A stretch of 64,000 nucleotides of DNA from DATAOG01 sp963753685 (GTDB lineage: Bacteria; Pseudomonadota; Alphaproteobacteria; Geminicoccales; Geminicoccaceae), in the NCBI GenBank assembly GCA_963753685.1, contig CAVWDE010000010.1, positions 124,001-188,000 on the forward strand, read 5' to 3'. Every line of letters starts with the position of its first letter. Within the stretch, counting starts at the first letter, position 1. Below are positions 8,239-16,591 of this stretch, in pieces. Position numbers and translations under genes: made by a program. The notes beneath the pieces were generated by a model that saw nothing but the letters and a program-made list of their open reading frames with translations, was not told the origin of the DNA and ran no database searches.

Positions 8239-8718
8239 ATGACCTTGCGGAGGAGCACGGAAGTGGCGGCGAATTCGGGCAAGGACGACGCCATCACGGT
8301 GAAGACCGCGATCACCTGGGCGTTGACGATGGGGACGGTGCTGGCCGGGATCTGGCAATTTTCGAGTCAGCAGGCGCAGAGCAATCGCGTGCCGTTCCTG
8401 ACCGAGCAGCTGAAGCTTTGCTTCGAGGCCAGCGACACGGCTGCACGGCTGGCGACCGAGACCGATCCGACGAAATGGGAAGAGGCGCGCAAGAACTTCT
8501 GGCGGCTCTACTGGGGCACGCTCGGCATCGTCGAGGACCGGGCGGTCGAGGCCGCGATGGTCAAGCTCGGCACCATCGTGCCGCCGGAACCCGGCTCCTA
8601 TGCTCTGCGCATGAAATCGCTCGAGACGCCGTCGCTCGAGCTCGCCCATGCCACCCGCGATCTGATCCTCGCGAGCTGGAAGGTCGACCTGCCGCCGCTC
8701 CAAGGCCGCCGGCAGTGA
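8239..8718 (+). CDS. Hypothetical protein with one N-terminal membrane segment
   Basis: 159 aa. A hydrophobic stretch (TAITWALTMGTVLAGIWQF, about residues 23-41) is followed by a helical domain with one Cys. Arrangement suggests a single-pass membrane-anchored protein with the C-terminus outside. No recognised domain. The upstream ORF ends 55 bp before; transcription may be shared. Confidence 0.55.
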   Translation: MTLRRSTEVAANSGKDDAITVKTAITWALTMGTVLAGIWQFSSQQAQSNRVPFLTEQLKLCFEASDTAARLATETDPTKWEEARKNFWRLYWGTLGIVEDRAVEAAMVKLGTIVPPEPGSYALRMKSLETPSLELAHATRDLILASWKVDLPPLQGRRQ

Positions 8719-8808
8719 GCCCTGATTCGGAGCGGCCTGAGAAGAGCGGTGCAACTCGCTCGCGGCGGCGACCTTGCCATTCCTTGTAACAGGATGACGG
8801 ATCAACGC

Positions 8809-9420
8809 TCAGGCCGCCATCGCGCGGAAGGTGAGGTTGATCCGCGCGCCCACGCCTTGCGCGGTCTTGGGCAACTGGTGCAGCCAGTGGTGCTGGGTCG
8901 CGCCGGCCATGACCAGGCAGGAGCCGTGGGGAAGGTCCATGGCCACCCGCTCGCCCGAGCGGCGATGCTTGAGCTGGAAGCGGCGGACCGCACCCAGCGA
9001 AAAGCTGGCGATCACCGGGTTCTGGCCGAGACCCTGCTCGTTGTCGGCGTGCCAGGAGACGCTGTCCCGGCCGTCGCGATAGAGGTTGAGGAGCACGCTG
9101 TTGAAGGGCTGGCCGGCGAGGGTCTCGGCGATGCCCTTGAGCTCGAGCAGGGCGCACGTCCAGGGCGCCGGCGCCATCCGGATGCCGCTGTAGACGTAGC
9201 CGGCCGCCCCATGCCAGGCGGTCAGGCGCGGGATCGGCAGCCGCCGGCCCATGACCGTCGCCACCTCCTGGCGCCAGTCGATCTGCTCACCCAGCGCCTC
9301 GAACAGCCGGTCGGCAACCGCCGGCGCCAGCGCGTCCCGGTACAGAAAGGCGATGCCGTCAGCCGGCAGAAGGTTCGGCGGACCGCTAGCGATTGCGGAA
9401 CAGGCGATCGCCCTGCTCAT
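8809..9420 (-). CDS. AlkB-like 2-oxoglutarate/Fe(II) dioxygenase
   Basis: Likely repairs alkylated bases in DNA or RNA by oxidative demethylation. 203 aa from the ATG at 9420; upstream in-frame sequence is only the antisense of the next gene. It has the double-stranded beta-helix signature: WHADNE supplies His-x-Asp, SLGAVRRFQLKHR lies in the core, a His sits in QHHWLHQL, and RINLTFR matches the RxNxTxR 2-oxoglutarate/substrate motif of AlkB homologues. Its start overlaps the end of the HlyU-like gene by 35 bp, so the two minus-strand genes are probably coupled. Confidence 0.85.
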   Translation of the reverse strand: MSRAIACSAIASGPPNLLPADGIAFLYRDALAPAVADRLFEALGEQIDWRQEVATVMGRRLPIPRLTAWHGAAGYVYSGIRMAPAPWTCALLELKGIAETLAGQPFNSVLLNLYRDGRDSVSWHADNEQGLGQNPVIASFSLGAVRRFQLKHRRSGERVAMDLPHGSCLVMAGATQHHWLHQLPKTAQGVGARINLTFRAMAA

Positions 9421-9682
9421 CGATGATCTGCTGCGCCTTGGTGATCGAGAAGGCGATCGCATCGTCCTTGCTCGAGTGGGTGTCGACCCGGATGAAGCGC
9501 TGCTCCTTGACTCCGTCATCGAACGTCTTGGCGATCACCCCGGCCGTATTCCAGCCCGAGGGCTGGCGCTCGGGCGCAGGCGTGATCCGGTAGCCGCGGT
9601 AGTCGACCGGCTCGCCGGCCGCCGCCACACCGGCGGCGCCGCTGCCGCCGAACAGGCCGCGCAGCGTGTCGAGGATCCCCAT
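9386..9682 (-). CDS. HlyU-family protein
   Basis: 98 aa small basic-domain protein resembling the HlyU family (DYRGYRITPAPE, then AGVIAKTF, then IDEQGDRLF). Founding members were described as transcriptional activators; in most alphaproteobacteria the role is unknown. ATG 9682 has GGGAG 5-6 bp upstream; a GTG lies one codon earlier. Upstream of the AlkB-like gene on the same strand. Confidence 0.75.
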   Translation of the reverse strand: MGILDTLRGLFGGSGAAGVAAAGEPVDYRGYRITPAPERQPSGWNTAGVIAKTFDDGVKEQRFIRVDTHSSKDDAIAFSITKAQQIIDEQGDRLFRNR

Positions 9683-9860
9683 CACGCATCTCCCGCCATC
9701 TGATCGGTGAGGCGCCGTCCCCGGGCGCCGCGAGCGCTCGCACGACCATGCTACCGGCAGGCCGCGGCGCTGCCTAGCGCATAGGGCGCCGCTGTGGCCA
9801 GGCCCGGGAACTCTGGGCGCTGCCTGCGGTTAGTGCAGGACCTGGCGAGGAGGGGAGCCC

Positions 9861-10115
9861 ATGGCCAAAGACCACGGACCGCAGATCAAGGACGATGCGC
9901 AGTACGAGGCATTGCGCAAGCAGGGGGCGAGCAAGGAGAAGGCCGCCCGGATCGCCAACACCGGGCGCCAGACCGCGGCCCGCCGCGGCGGCAAGTCGCC
10001 GCCCTTCGAGGAGTGGACCAAGGACGAGCTCAGCAAGCGGGCAGGCGAGCTCGGCATCGCGGGCCGCTCGCGCATGAGCAAAGGCAAGCTCATCGACGCG
10101 ATCCGTCACCATTGA
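9861..10115 (+). CDS. Small Rho N-terminal/SAP-like domain protein (DUF7218 type)
   Basis: 84 aa, strongly charged. The N-terminal half (MAKDHGPQIKDDAQYEALRK, then a K/A/R-rich helix) is typical of the short DUF7218 family. The C-terminal half, EEWTKDELSKRAGELGI, then SKGKLIDAIR, looks like a Rho-N/SAP helix-extension-helix that binds nucleic acid. GAGGGGAG lies before the start. Its TGA overlaps the TTG proposed as the start of the next gene. Confidence 0.75.
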   Translation: MAKDHGPQIKDDAQYEALRKQGASKEKAARIANTGRQTAARRGGKSPPFEEWTKDELSKRAGELGIAGRSRMSKGKLIDAIRHH

Positions 10116-11254
10116 GAGGGAATCGCGCCGAACCCCGGAGGCTGCCCGCCGAGCCGCCTCCGCCGTTGGTGGAGATAGAGGAGGAAGTACGGGAGCAGCC
10201 GACGCCGGTCGCCGATCGGGGCAGCCGCGACCTCCTCGTCTGGCTGCTCGCCCCGGTCACCCTGATCCTGTGCGCGGCCGCGCTCAAATTGTCGGCCGAA
10301 GTCACCATGCCGCTCGCGTTCGCGTATTTTCTGGCGGTGCTCGTGCAGCCGATGAAAGCCTGGCTGCGGCGCGCGCTGCCGCCCTGGCTGCGCTGGCTCG
10401 CGGTGCCGCTCACCATGCTGACGGTGGTCGCGATGGTGACGCTCGCGATCAGTCTATTGTCCATGAGCCTCGCGCCGGTCATCGCCCGGGGTCCGGACTA
10501 CGCCCAGCGGTTCGAGGGCTGGCTGGAGGGCGCGCTCGGCTGGGCGCGCGCCCACGGCATCCAGTTGCCGCAGGCCGGGGAACTCGGCGGCAGCAGTCTC
10601 GGGGCCCTGGCGCAAGGCTTGCCGACCGGCCTCAACCTGCTTGGCGGGCTGACGGGGATCGCGGTCCTGATCTTCTTCTTCGCCCTGCTCATGCTGGTCG
10701 AGGCCAGCGCCTGGGAACGCAAGGCCGAAACCGCCTTCGGCCACTCCGAGGAAACCCGCGCGGCGGTCGCCGACATCGGCCACAAGGTCCGCTCGTACCT
10801 GTTGGTCCGCAGCTTCTCGGGCCTGCTGTCCGGGACCCTGGTCGCAACCTGGCTGTGGCTGATCGGGGTCGACTTCGTCCTGCTCTGGGGGCTCATGTTC
10901 TGGCTGCTGAACTACGCGCCGACGGTCGGCTCGATCATCGCGGGCGTGCTCGCGGTGCTGGTCGCATTTCTCCAGCTCGGGCCGCTCTGGGCCCTGATCG
11001 CGGCCGGCGGCATCATCGCGATCGACCAGGCGATCGGCAACGTCCTCGACCCGCGCCTGCAGGGTCGGGTGCTCGACATCTCGCCGCTCGTGGTGCTGCT
11101 GTCGGTGGTCTTCTGGGGCTGGATCTGGGGCGCTGCGGGCATGATCCTGGCGGTGCCGATGACCGCGACCCTGATCACGCTGTGCGAGCTGGTCCCGGCG
11201 CTGCAGCCGGCCGCGATCCTGATGAGCGGCAGTGGCGATCCGAAAGGCGACTGA
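10112..11254 (+). CDS. AI-2E family (PerM/YdiK-type) membrane permease
   Basis: About 380 aa with seven to eight membrane segments (first at LLVWLLAPVTLILCAAALKL, paired helices near residues 45-115, four more after residue 230) and the family signature around LNYAPTVGSIIAGVL and IDQAIGNVLDPRLQGR. Members export small molecules or ions; the cargo is unknown here. The start is uncertain: no ATG or well-placed GTG exists, and TTG 10112 overlaps the preceding stop as TTGA, implying coupled translation. TTG 10166 or GTG 10169 are alternatives. Confidence 0.8.
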   Translation: MRGNRAEPRRLPAEPPPPLVEIEEEVREQPTPVADRGSRDLLVWLLAPVTLILCAAALKLSAEVTMPLAFAYFLAVLVQPMKAWLRRALPPWLRWLAVPLTMLTVVAMVTLAISLLSMSLAPVIARGPDYAQRFEGWLEGALGWARAHGIQLPQAGELGGSSLGALAQGLPTGLNLLGGLTGIAVLIFFFALLMLVEASAWERKAETAFGHSEETRAAVADIGHKVRSYLLVRSFSGLLSGTLVATWLWLIGVDFVLLWGLMFWLLNYAPTVGSIIAGVLAVLVAFLQLGPLWALIAAGGIIAIDQAIGNVLDPRLQGRVLDISPLVVLLSVVFWGWIWGAAGMILAVPMTATLITLCELVPALQPAAILMSGSGDPKGD

Positions 11255-11344
11255 GGCGCCCGGCACCCGAGCCTTCCCTTCGCCCGGCAATCCTCGCATA
11301 ACGGATCGCCGGCGCCGGCAGACGGCGCTCGATCGGGCGATGGG

Positions 11345-12271
11345 ATGGCGGACGAGGCCGCGCTGATCGGCATCGACTGGGGCACGAGCTCGTTTCGCGC
11401 CTACCGGATCGCCGCGGACGGCCGGGTGCTCGAGACGAGGACCGCGCCAGCCGGGATTCTCACCGTGGCGGTCGGCGCGTTCGAAGCCGTCCTCGAACGG
11501 GAGATCGGGCCCTGGCTTGCGGCCGCGCCGGTTCTGCCGATCATCGCTTCGGGCATGATCACCTCGCGCCAGGGCTGGGTCGAGGTGCCCTACCGCCCCT
11601 GCCCGGCCGGCGGCGCCGAGCTGGCCGCAGCACTCCTGCGCTATGAGATCGGCGCCGACCGGGCCATCCACTTCGTGCCGGGCCTGTCGCTGATCGGCGC
11701 CGACGGCGTGCCCGATGTGATCCGGGGCGAGGAGACCCAGATCCTCGGAGAACTCGGGAACGAGCGGGCGCGCCGCGCCTTCGTCCTGCCCGGCACCCAC
11801 AGCAAGTGGGCGTTCGCCGAGGGTGGCCGGATCGTCTGGTTCGCAACCTTCATGACCGGGGAAGTGTTCGCGGTGCTGAAGGCGCACAGCATCCTCGGCC
11901 GGCTCATGGCGGGCGAGACGGCAGACGAGGAGGCTTTCGCGCGCGGCCTCGCCTACGGCCGCAACGGCCCGGGCGGGCTCTTGAAGCGGTTGTTCAGCGC
12001 GCGCACGCTCGGCCTGTTCGACCGGTTGCCGGCGACCGGCATCGCTTCTTATCTGTCGGGCCTCCTGATCGGCAGCGAGATCGCCGAGGCAAGGTCCTGC
12101 CTGCAGGACCATCCCGGCGCCGGCGAGATCGCCGTGATCGGCGGCTCGGACCTGGCGCTGCGCTATCGGCTCGCGATCGAAGCCGCGGGCCTGCATGCCC
12201 GCACCGGGCATCCGGACGCTGGCGCCCGCGGGCAGCTGTTGATCGCCAGGGCCGCGGGGCTGATGCCATGA
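11345..12271 (+). CDS. dgoK: 2-dehydro-3-deoxygalactonokinase
   Basis: Phosphorylates 2-keto-3-deoxygalactonate at C6 in the De Ley-Doudoroff galactonate pathway. 308 aa with the ASKHA-type phosphate loop GIDWGTSSFRAY at the N-terminus, IASGMITSRQGWVE, LPGTHSKWA and a C-terminal IGGSDLA motif. The downstream aldolase start overlaps the stop by 4 bp (ATGA), the usual dgoK-dgoA pairing. No galactonate dehydratase, regulator or transporter is nearby. Confidence 0.92.
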   Translation: MADEAALIGIDWGTSSFRAYRIAADGRVLETRTAPAGILTVAVGAFEAVLEREIGPWLAAAPVLPIIASGMITSRQGWVEVPYRPCPAGGAELAAALLRYEIGADRAIHFVPGLSLIGADGVPDVIRGEETQILGELGNERARRAFVLPGTHSKWAFAEGGRIVWFATFMTGEVFAVLKAHSILGRLMAGETADEEAFARGLAYGRNGPGGLLKRLFSARTLGLFDRLPATGIASYLSGLLIGSEIAEARSCLQDHPGAGEIAVIGGSDLALRYRLAIEAAGLHARTGHPDAGARGQLLIARAAGLMP

Positions 12272-12912
12272 GCGAGCTCGAGGAACTCCTGGGGTCGCTG
12301 CCGCTGATCGCGATCCTGCGCGGCGTGCGGCCGGACGAGGCGGTTGCGATCGGCGGCGCGCTGACCGAGGCGGGCTTCGCAGCCATCGAGGTGCCGCTCA
12401 ACTCGCCCGAGCCGCTGGCGAGCATCGAGCGCCTGGCCCGGGCGTTCGGCGAGCGGACGCTGATCGGCGCCGGCACCGTGCTTGAACCGGCCGCGGTCGA
12501 GCGGGTGAGCGCGGCCGGCGGCCGGCTGATCGTCATGCCCCACGGCGATCCGGCGATCATCCGGGCCGCCAAGGCCGCCGGGCTGCTGTGCGTCCCCGGG
12601 GTCGCGACCCCGACCGAGGCGTTCGCGGCCCTCGTGGCGGGTGCCGATGCGCTCAAGCTGTTTCCCGCCGAGGCCCTGCCGCCCCAGACCGTGAAAGCCT
12701 GGCGCGCGGTGCTGCCGAAGGACGTCTGGCTGCTGCCGGTCGGCGGCATCGCGCCCGCGACCATGGCGCCTTATCTCGCGGCCGGCGCCAACGGCTTCGG
12801 CCTCGGCTCGGCCCTCTATCGGGCGGGCATGAGCGCGGCCGAGGTCGCGGACCCGGCGCGGGCGTTCGTGACAGCCTGGCGCGCACTCGGCAGCCCTGGG
12901 ACGGCATCCTAG
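12268..12912 (+). CDS. dgoA: 2-dehydro-3-deoxy-6-phosphogalactonate aldolase
   Basis: Class I aldolase that cleaves KDPGal to pyruvate and glyceraldehyde 3-phosphate, acting after DgoK. 214 aa TIM barrel of the KDPG/KDPGal family: IAILRGVRPDE, EVPLNSPEPL (catalytic Glu region), IGAGTVL, and the Schiff-base Lys in DALKLFPAE; phosphate loop VGGIAPATM. Its TAG shares the palindrome CTAG (12909-12912) with the stop of the convergent rlpA gene. Confidence 0.93.
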   Translation: MSELEELLGSLPLIAILRGVRPDEAVAIGGALTEAGFAAIEVPLNSPEPLASIERLARAFGERTLIGAGTVLEPAAVERVSAAGGRLIVMPHGDPAIIRAAKAAGLLCVPGVATPTEAFAALVAGADALKLFPAEALPPQTVKAWRAVLPKDVWLLPVGGIAPATMAPYLAAGANGFGLGSALYRAGMSAAEVADPARAFVTAWRALGSPGTAS

Positions 12913-13484
12913 CAGGTCATGTGCTCGGTTTTGGGCAGCGCGCAGGTGGCCGCGGCGTAGGCCCGCCCTTCGCCCGGCCGGATCGGCTTCTCGTCGAGGC
13001 GCGCGAGGCCGAGATACTGGACGTGCACCCGGGCGAGGCCCTGGTCCTCGAAGCCGAGCTCATGCGCCGCGGCCTGCGACAGGTCGATCAGGCGGCCCTT
13101 GAGGAACGGTCCGCGATCGTTGACCCGGAGCACGAGGCTGCGGCCGTTCGCGAGATTGGTGACCTCCACGAGGCTCGGCAGCGGCAGGGTCGGATGCGCC
13201 GCGGTCAGCGCCTCGACGTCATAGATCTCGCCGTTGGCGGTCTCGTGGCCGTCGTAGGAGGCGCCGTACCAGGACGCGATACCGGTCGCCTCGTAGGCGG
13301 TCACGAACTTCGGATGATACCACTTGCCATCGACCTCATAAGCGTCGCCGATCTTGAAATGCGGGCCCGCGCTCCGGACGTCGGAGGGAGTGCTGCTGCA
13401 GCCGGCGAGCGCCACGAGCGCGCCGAACAGAGCCCCATAGCCGAGGCTGATCCATCGCCTGCCCGATCCCGGGGCTCGTTGCAT
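12909..13484 (-). CDS. rlpA: RlpA-family septal/peptidoglycan lipoprotein
   Basis: 191 aa. Lipoprotein signal with lipobox LAGC, then a double-psi beta-barrel domain typical of RlpA: GIASWYGASYDGHETANGE, then VEVTNLANGRSLVLRVNDRG and a DLSQAAA motif. RlpA proteins are lytic transglycosylases or septal factors acting on denuded glycan. No SPOR domain is present, so this is a short form. ATG 13484 has GGGGAG about 10 bp upstream. It ends convergently on dgoA with a 4-bp overlap. Confidence 0.88.
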   Translation of the reverse strand: MQRAPGSGRRWISLGYGALFGALVALAGCSSTPSDVRSAGPHFKIGDAYEVDGKWYHPKFVTAYEATGIASWYGASYDGHETANGEIYDVEALTAAHPTLPLPSLVEVTNLANGRSLVLRVNDRGPFLKGRLIDLSQAAAHELGFEDQGLARVHVQYLGLARLDEKPIRPGEGRAYAAATCALPKTEHMTC

Positions 13485-13660
13485 GTTGAAAAACTCCCCT
13501 GCGAAAACTGATCCATAAAAAACACAGCAAATTGTCCGGGACAACCGGCCGGGGCTACAGTCGGGTATGTTGCGGTCGAAAATGCGCCCGCGGCCGGCCG
13601 CTGTTGTCGCCGGGGGCGTCCGGGCGTAGCTTTCAATCGCCTGATCCGGGAGGGAGCAGA

Positions 13661-14608
13661 ATGAAAATCGGCATCGTCGGCAGCGGGGCCATGGGCTCGG
13701 TCTACGGCGCACTGCTGGCAGCTGCCGGCAACCAGCTCTGGCTGTTCGATCAGTGGCGCGAGCACGTCGAGGCGATGCGCGCCAAGGGGCTGCGCTGCAC
13801 GGGTGCCAGCGGCGACCGGACGGTCCCGGTCCATGCGACCACGGAGGCCGCCGAGGCGGGGCCGTGCGAGCTCGCGATCGTCGCGACCAAGGTCATGGAC
13901 ATCGAGGCGGGCGTGCGCGCCGCACAGCCCATGATCGGACCCGAAACGCTGGTCCTGACCATCCAGAACGGGCTTGGCAACGTCGAGCGCATCCAACGGG
14001 TCGTCAGCCCGGAAAACCTCCTGTTCGGCATCGCGGGCGGCTTCGGCGCCGAGATGATCGGGCCGGGCCACGTCCACCACAACGGCATGGAGGCGATCAA
14101 CCTCGCCGAGCTGAAAGGGGGCATCACGCCGCGCCTGGAGCAGGTTGCCGAGGTCTGGCGCCAGGCGGGCTTCAAGGTCGCGACCTTCGAGGATCTCTGG
14201 CCGGTGGTCTGGAGCAAGCTGATCGCCAACGTCGCGTTCAGCGCGATCTGCGCCGCGACCGGCATGCGGGTCGGCCAGGCGCGGGCCAACGAATGGGCCT
14301 GGGGCCTGGCCAAGGCCTGCATCAACGAGGCGGCCGCGGTCGCCGCCGCCAAGGGCATCAAGCTCGCCTACGCCGACCCGGTGCAATGGGTGTCCGACTT
14401 TGCCGGCAAGATCCCGAACGCCCGCCCGTCGATGTACCAGGACCTGCTCGCCGGCCGGCGCTCGGAGATCGATTCGATCCAGGGCGGCGTGGTCGCCGAA
14501 GGCGCCAAACTCGGCGTCCCGACCCCCACCTGCGCCTTCATGGTCCAGCTGGTCAAAGCCCTGGAGGCCAAGCGCCAAGCCCACGAAGACTCTTACCGCG
14601 CGCTGTAG
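13661..14608 (+). CDS. panE: 2-dehydropantoate 2-reductase (ketopantoate reductase family)
   Basis: NADPH-dependent reduction of ketopantoate to pantoate in pantothenate/CoA synthesis. 315 aa: Rossmann motif GIVGSGAMGSVYG at the N-terminus, TIQNGLGN, catalytic Lys in VWSKLIANVAFSA, and EIDSIQGGVV in the C-terminal helical domain. GGGAGGGAG precedes the ATG. Many alphaproteobacteria carry several paralogues, so the true substrate could be another 2-oxo acid. Monocistronic between divergent rlpA and ccdAB. Confidence 0.85.
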   Translation: MKIGIVGSGAMGSVYGALLAAAGNQLWLFDQWREHVEAMRAKGLRCTGASGDRTVPVHATTEAAEAGPCELAIVATKVMDIEAGVRAAQPMIGPETLVLTIQNGLGNVERIQRVVSPENLLFGIAGGFGAEMIGPGHVHHNGMEAINLAELKGGITPRLEQVAEVWRQAGFKVATFEDLWPVVWSKLIANVAFSAICAATGMRVGQARANEWAWGLAKACINEAAAVAAAKGIKLAYADPVQWVSDFAGKIPNARPSMYQDLLAGRRSEIDSIQGGVVAEGAKLGVPTPTCAFMVQLVKALEAKRQAHEDSYRAL

Positions 14609-14637
14609 CGCTGCAGACAGAGAACATTTCCGATCGC

Positions 14638-14666
14638 TTGCCTGCGCATTGGCATGCGCATACTCT
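14638..14666 (+). promoter_or_regulatory. Candidate ccdAB promoter with operator-like inverted repeat
   Basis: TTGCCT (14638-14643) and TACTCT (14661-14666) are 17 bp apart. The spacer is filled by the perfect inverted repeat TGCGCAT-TGGC-ATGCGCA (14643-14660), 33 bp before the ccdA start. CcdA/CcdB complexes autoregulate their own operon, so this is a natural operator candidate; binding is inferred. Confidence 0.5.
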
Positions 14667-14693
14667 GGCACCTCGAACTGCCGGAGACCTGCG

Positions 14694-14942
14694 ATGGCCC
14701 TCCCCGTGTGCGATCCCAAGGCGCCCAAGAAGGCGGTCAATCTTTCGATCAACAGTGATCTGCTCCGGCAGGCTCGCGAGCTCAAGATCAATCTATCGAA
14801 GACACTGGAAAGCCAGCTTGAACGGGTCGTCCGCGAAGAGCGCGCGCGCCGTTGGAAGGAAGAGAACCGCGAGGCAATGGAGGCGTTCAATCGCTTTGTC
14901 GAACAGCATGGTATCTTCAATGATGTTCGACGCTGGCTTTGA
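14694..14942 (+). CDS. ccdA: CcdA-family antitoxin
   Basis: 82 aa: N-terminal ribbon-helix-helix DNA-binding part (KKAVNLSINSDLLRQARELK) and a charged, probably unstructured C-terminal arm (REERARRWKEENREAMEAFN, then GIFNDVRRWL) that in this family wraps the CcdB toxin. Its stop overlaps the ccdB start (TGATG). Typical self-regulated type II pair. Confidence 0.9.
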   Translation: MALPVCDPKAPKKAVNLSINSDLLRQARELKINLSKTLESQLERVVREERARRWKEENREAMEAFNRFVEQHGIFNDVRRWL

Positions 14943-15256
14943 TGGCGCAGTTCGACGTTCATCGAAGCCCCGCCGAGCGGCGCCACGAAGGGATTCCCTA
15001 CCTCCTGAACGTCCAGTCCGATTATCTTGACTATCTGGCAGTGCGTGTCGTCGTGCCGCTGCTGCGCTCCGACGGCCGTGATGTCATGGTGCGACAGCTC
15101 AATCCGAAGTTCGAAGTTCAGGGCGTGTCAGTCGTCATGATCACTCAGCTGATCGGGGGCATGCCAACGCCTGCCCTCGGTAAGGTAGTCGCCAACCTCG
15201 CCGATCAGCGGGCGGAGATCGTCGGCGCGATCGACATGCTGATCACCGGCGTTTGA
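14942..15256 (+). CDS. ccdB: CcdB-family toxin
   Basis: 104 aa from ATG 14942 (a TTG lies one codon earlier). Matches CcdB: AQFDVHRSP start, PYLLNVQSDYLD, VVPLL, VMITQLIGGMP and a C-terminal AIDMLITGV. CcdB of plasmid F poisons DNA gyrase through its last residues Trp-Gly-Ile; here the Trp position is Thr, so gyrase poisoning may be weak or altered. Translationally coupled to ccdA. Confidence 0.88.
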   Translation: MAQFDVHRSPAERRHEGIPYLLNVQSDYLDYLAVRVVVPLLRSDGRDVMVRQLNPKFEVQGVSVVMITQLIGGMPTPALGKVVANLADQRAEIVGAIDMLITGV

Positions 15257-15286
15257 ACAGAAGGTCGGTAGCCCCGTGCCGGCCGG

Positions 15287-16519
15287 TCAGGAGCGGTAGT
15301 CGGCGTTGATCGCGATGTAGCCGGCGGTCAGATCGCAGGTCCAGACGATGGCCGCGCCCGGGCCGCCGCCGACCACCACCTCGAGCAGGATCTCCTGGCC
15401 CTTGAGGTGCGCCACCACCGGCGTCTCGTCGTAGCCCTCGAGCCGGTGGCCGTCCTCGGCGATCGGGTGGCCGCCGAACCGGATCGCGATCCGCGCCGGC
15501 TCGATCGGCTCGCCCGCCTTGCCGATCGCCATGGCGAGGCGACCCCAGTTGGCATCGCCGCCGGCGATCGCGGTCTTGACCAAGGGCGAGTTGGCGATGC
15601 TGAAGGCGACCTTGCGGGCCAAGTCGTCGGTGACCGCGCCCGCGACCCGCACCTCGATCAGCTTCTTGGCTCCTTCACCGTCGCGCACGACCTGCTGGGC
15701 GAGGTCGGTCATCACCAGGGCCAGGGCGGCGCGAAAGCCCGCGAGCAGCGGATCGTCGAGGCGCGCCGGGGCCGGGTGGCGCGCCTGGCCGGTCGCGAAC
15801 AGCAGGACCGCGTCCGAGGTCGAGGTGTCGCCATCGACGGTGATCGCATTGAAGGAGCCGCGGTTCGCCTCGGCCAGCAGCGCCTGCAGCAGGCCCGCCG
15901 GCAGGGCCGCGTCGGTGAACAGGAAGGCGAGCATGGTCGCCATGTCCGGCTGGATCATGCCCGAGCCCTTGCAGATGCCGCAGATCGAGACCTCGGCATC
16001 GCCGATCGCCGCCCGCGCGAAGCTGCCTTTGAAGAAGGTATCGGTGGTCGCGATCGCGCGCGCGGCGAGCTCCCAGGCGCCCGGCTCCAGAGCCGCCTCG
16101 AGCTCCGGCAACCTCGCGACCACGCTCGCGACATCGAGGCGCTCGCCGATGACCCCGGTCGAGGCGATGTAGATCTCCTCGGGCCGGGCGCCCAGCAGCT
16201 TTGCGGTCGCCTCGGCCTCGGTCCGGACCACGGCATCGCCCGCGGCGCCGACCATCACGTTCGCCTGGCCGGCGTTGACGACCAGCGCGCGCGCCCGGCC
16301 ATAAGGCAGGATCGCGCGGCACCAGCGGACCGGATGGCCGGGCAGCAGGCTCTTGGTGAACAGGCCCGCGACCGTGGTGCCGGGGACGAGCTCGATCAGG
16401 GTCAGATCCGGCCGGCCGCGATAGCGCAGCCCGGCGGCGCAGGCCGCAAGACGCACGCCCGGCACTGCCGGCAGATCCGGGAAGCGCGCCGGTGCCAGCG
16501 GTGAGCGCGCAAGCGGCAT
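15287..16519 (-). CDS. argJ: Bifunctional glutamate N-acetyltransferase/amino-acid acetyltransferase
   Basis: Transfers acetyl from N-acetylornithine to glutamate (and can use acetyl-CoA in bifunctional forms) in the arginine cycle. 410 aa; the autocleavage site is visible as Ala-Thr in DMATMLAF, the new N-terminal Thr being the nucleophile. Also seen: ASTGVIGERL, GICKGSGMIQPD, ITVDGDTSTSDA and the C-terminal YIAINADYRS. Separate from argD-argF at 49 kb. The parvulin gene lies upstream on the same strand, 72 bp away. Confidence 0.95.
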   Translation of the reverse strand: MPLARSPLAPARFPDLPAVPGVRLAACAAGLRYRGRPDLTLIELVPGTTVAGLFTKSLLPGHPVRWCRAILPYGRARALVVNAGQANVMVGAAGDAVVRTEAEATAKLLGARPEEIYIASTGVIGERLDVASVVARLPELEAALEPGAWELAARAIATTDTFFKGSFARAAIGDAEVSICGICKGSGMIQPDMATMLAFLFTDAALPAGLLQALLAEANRGSFNAITVDGDTSTSDAVLLFATGQARHPAPARLDDPLLAGFRAALALVMTDLAQQVVRDGEGAKKLIEVRVAGAVTDDLARKVAFSIANSPLVKTAIAGGDANWGRLAMAIGKAGEPIEPARIAIRFGGHPIAEDGHRLEGYDETPVVAHLKGQEILLEVVVGGGPGAAIVWTCDLTAGYIAINADYRS

Positions 16520-16591
16520 GACCTTTCCCTCCCCGACCGGCTCCCTGACCCGGGCGCTTCGGTCGCGATCACTCGAGCCCGAGGGCCGCTC

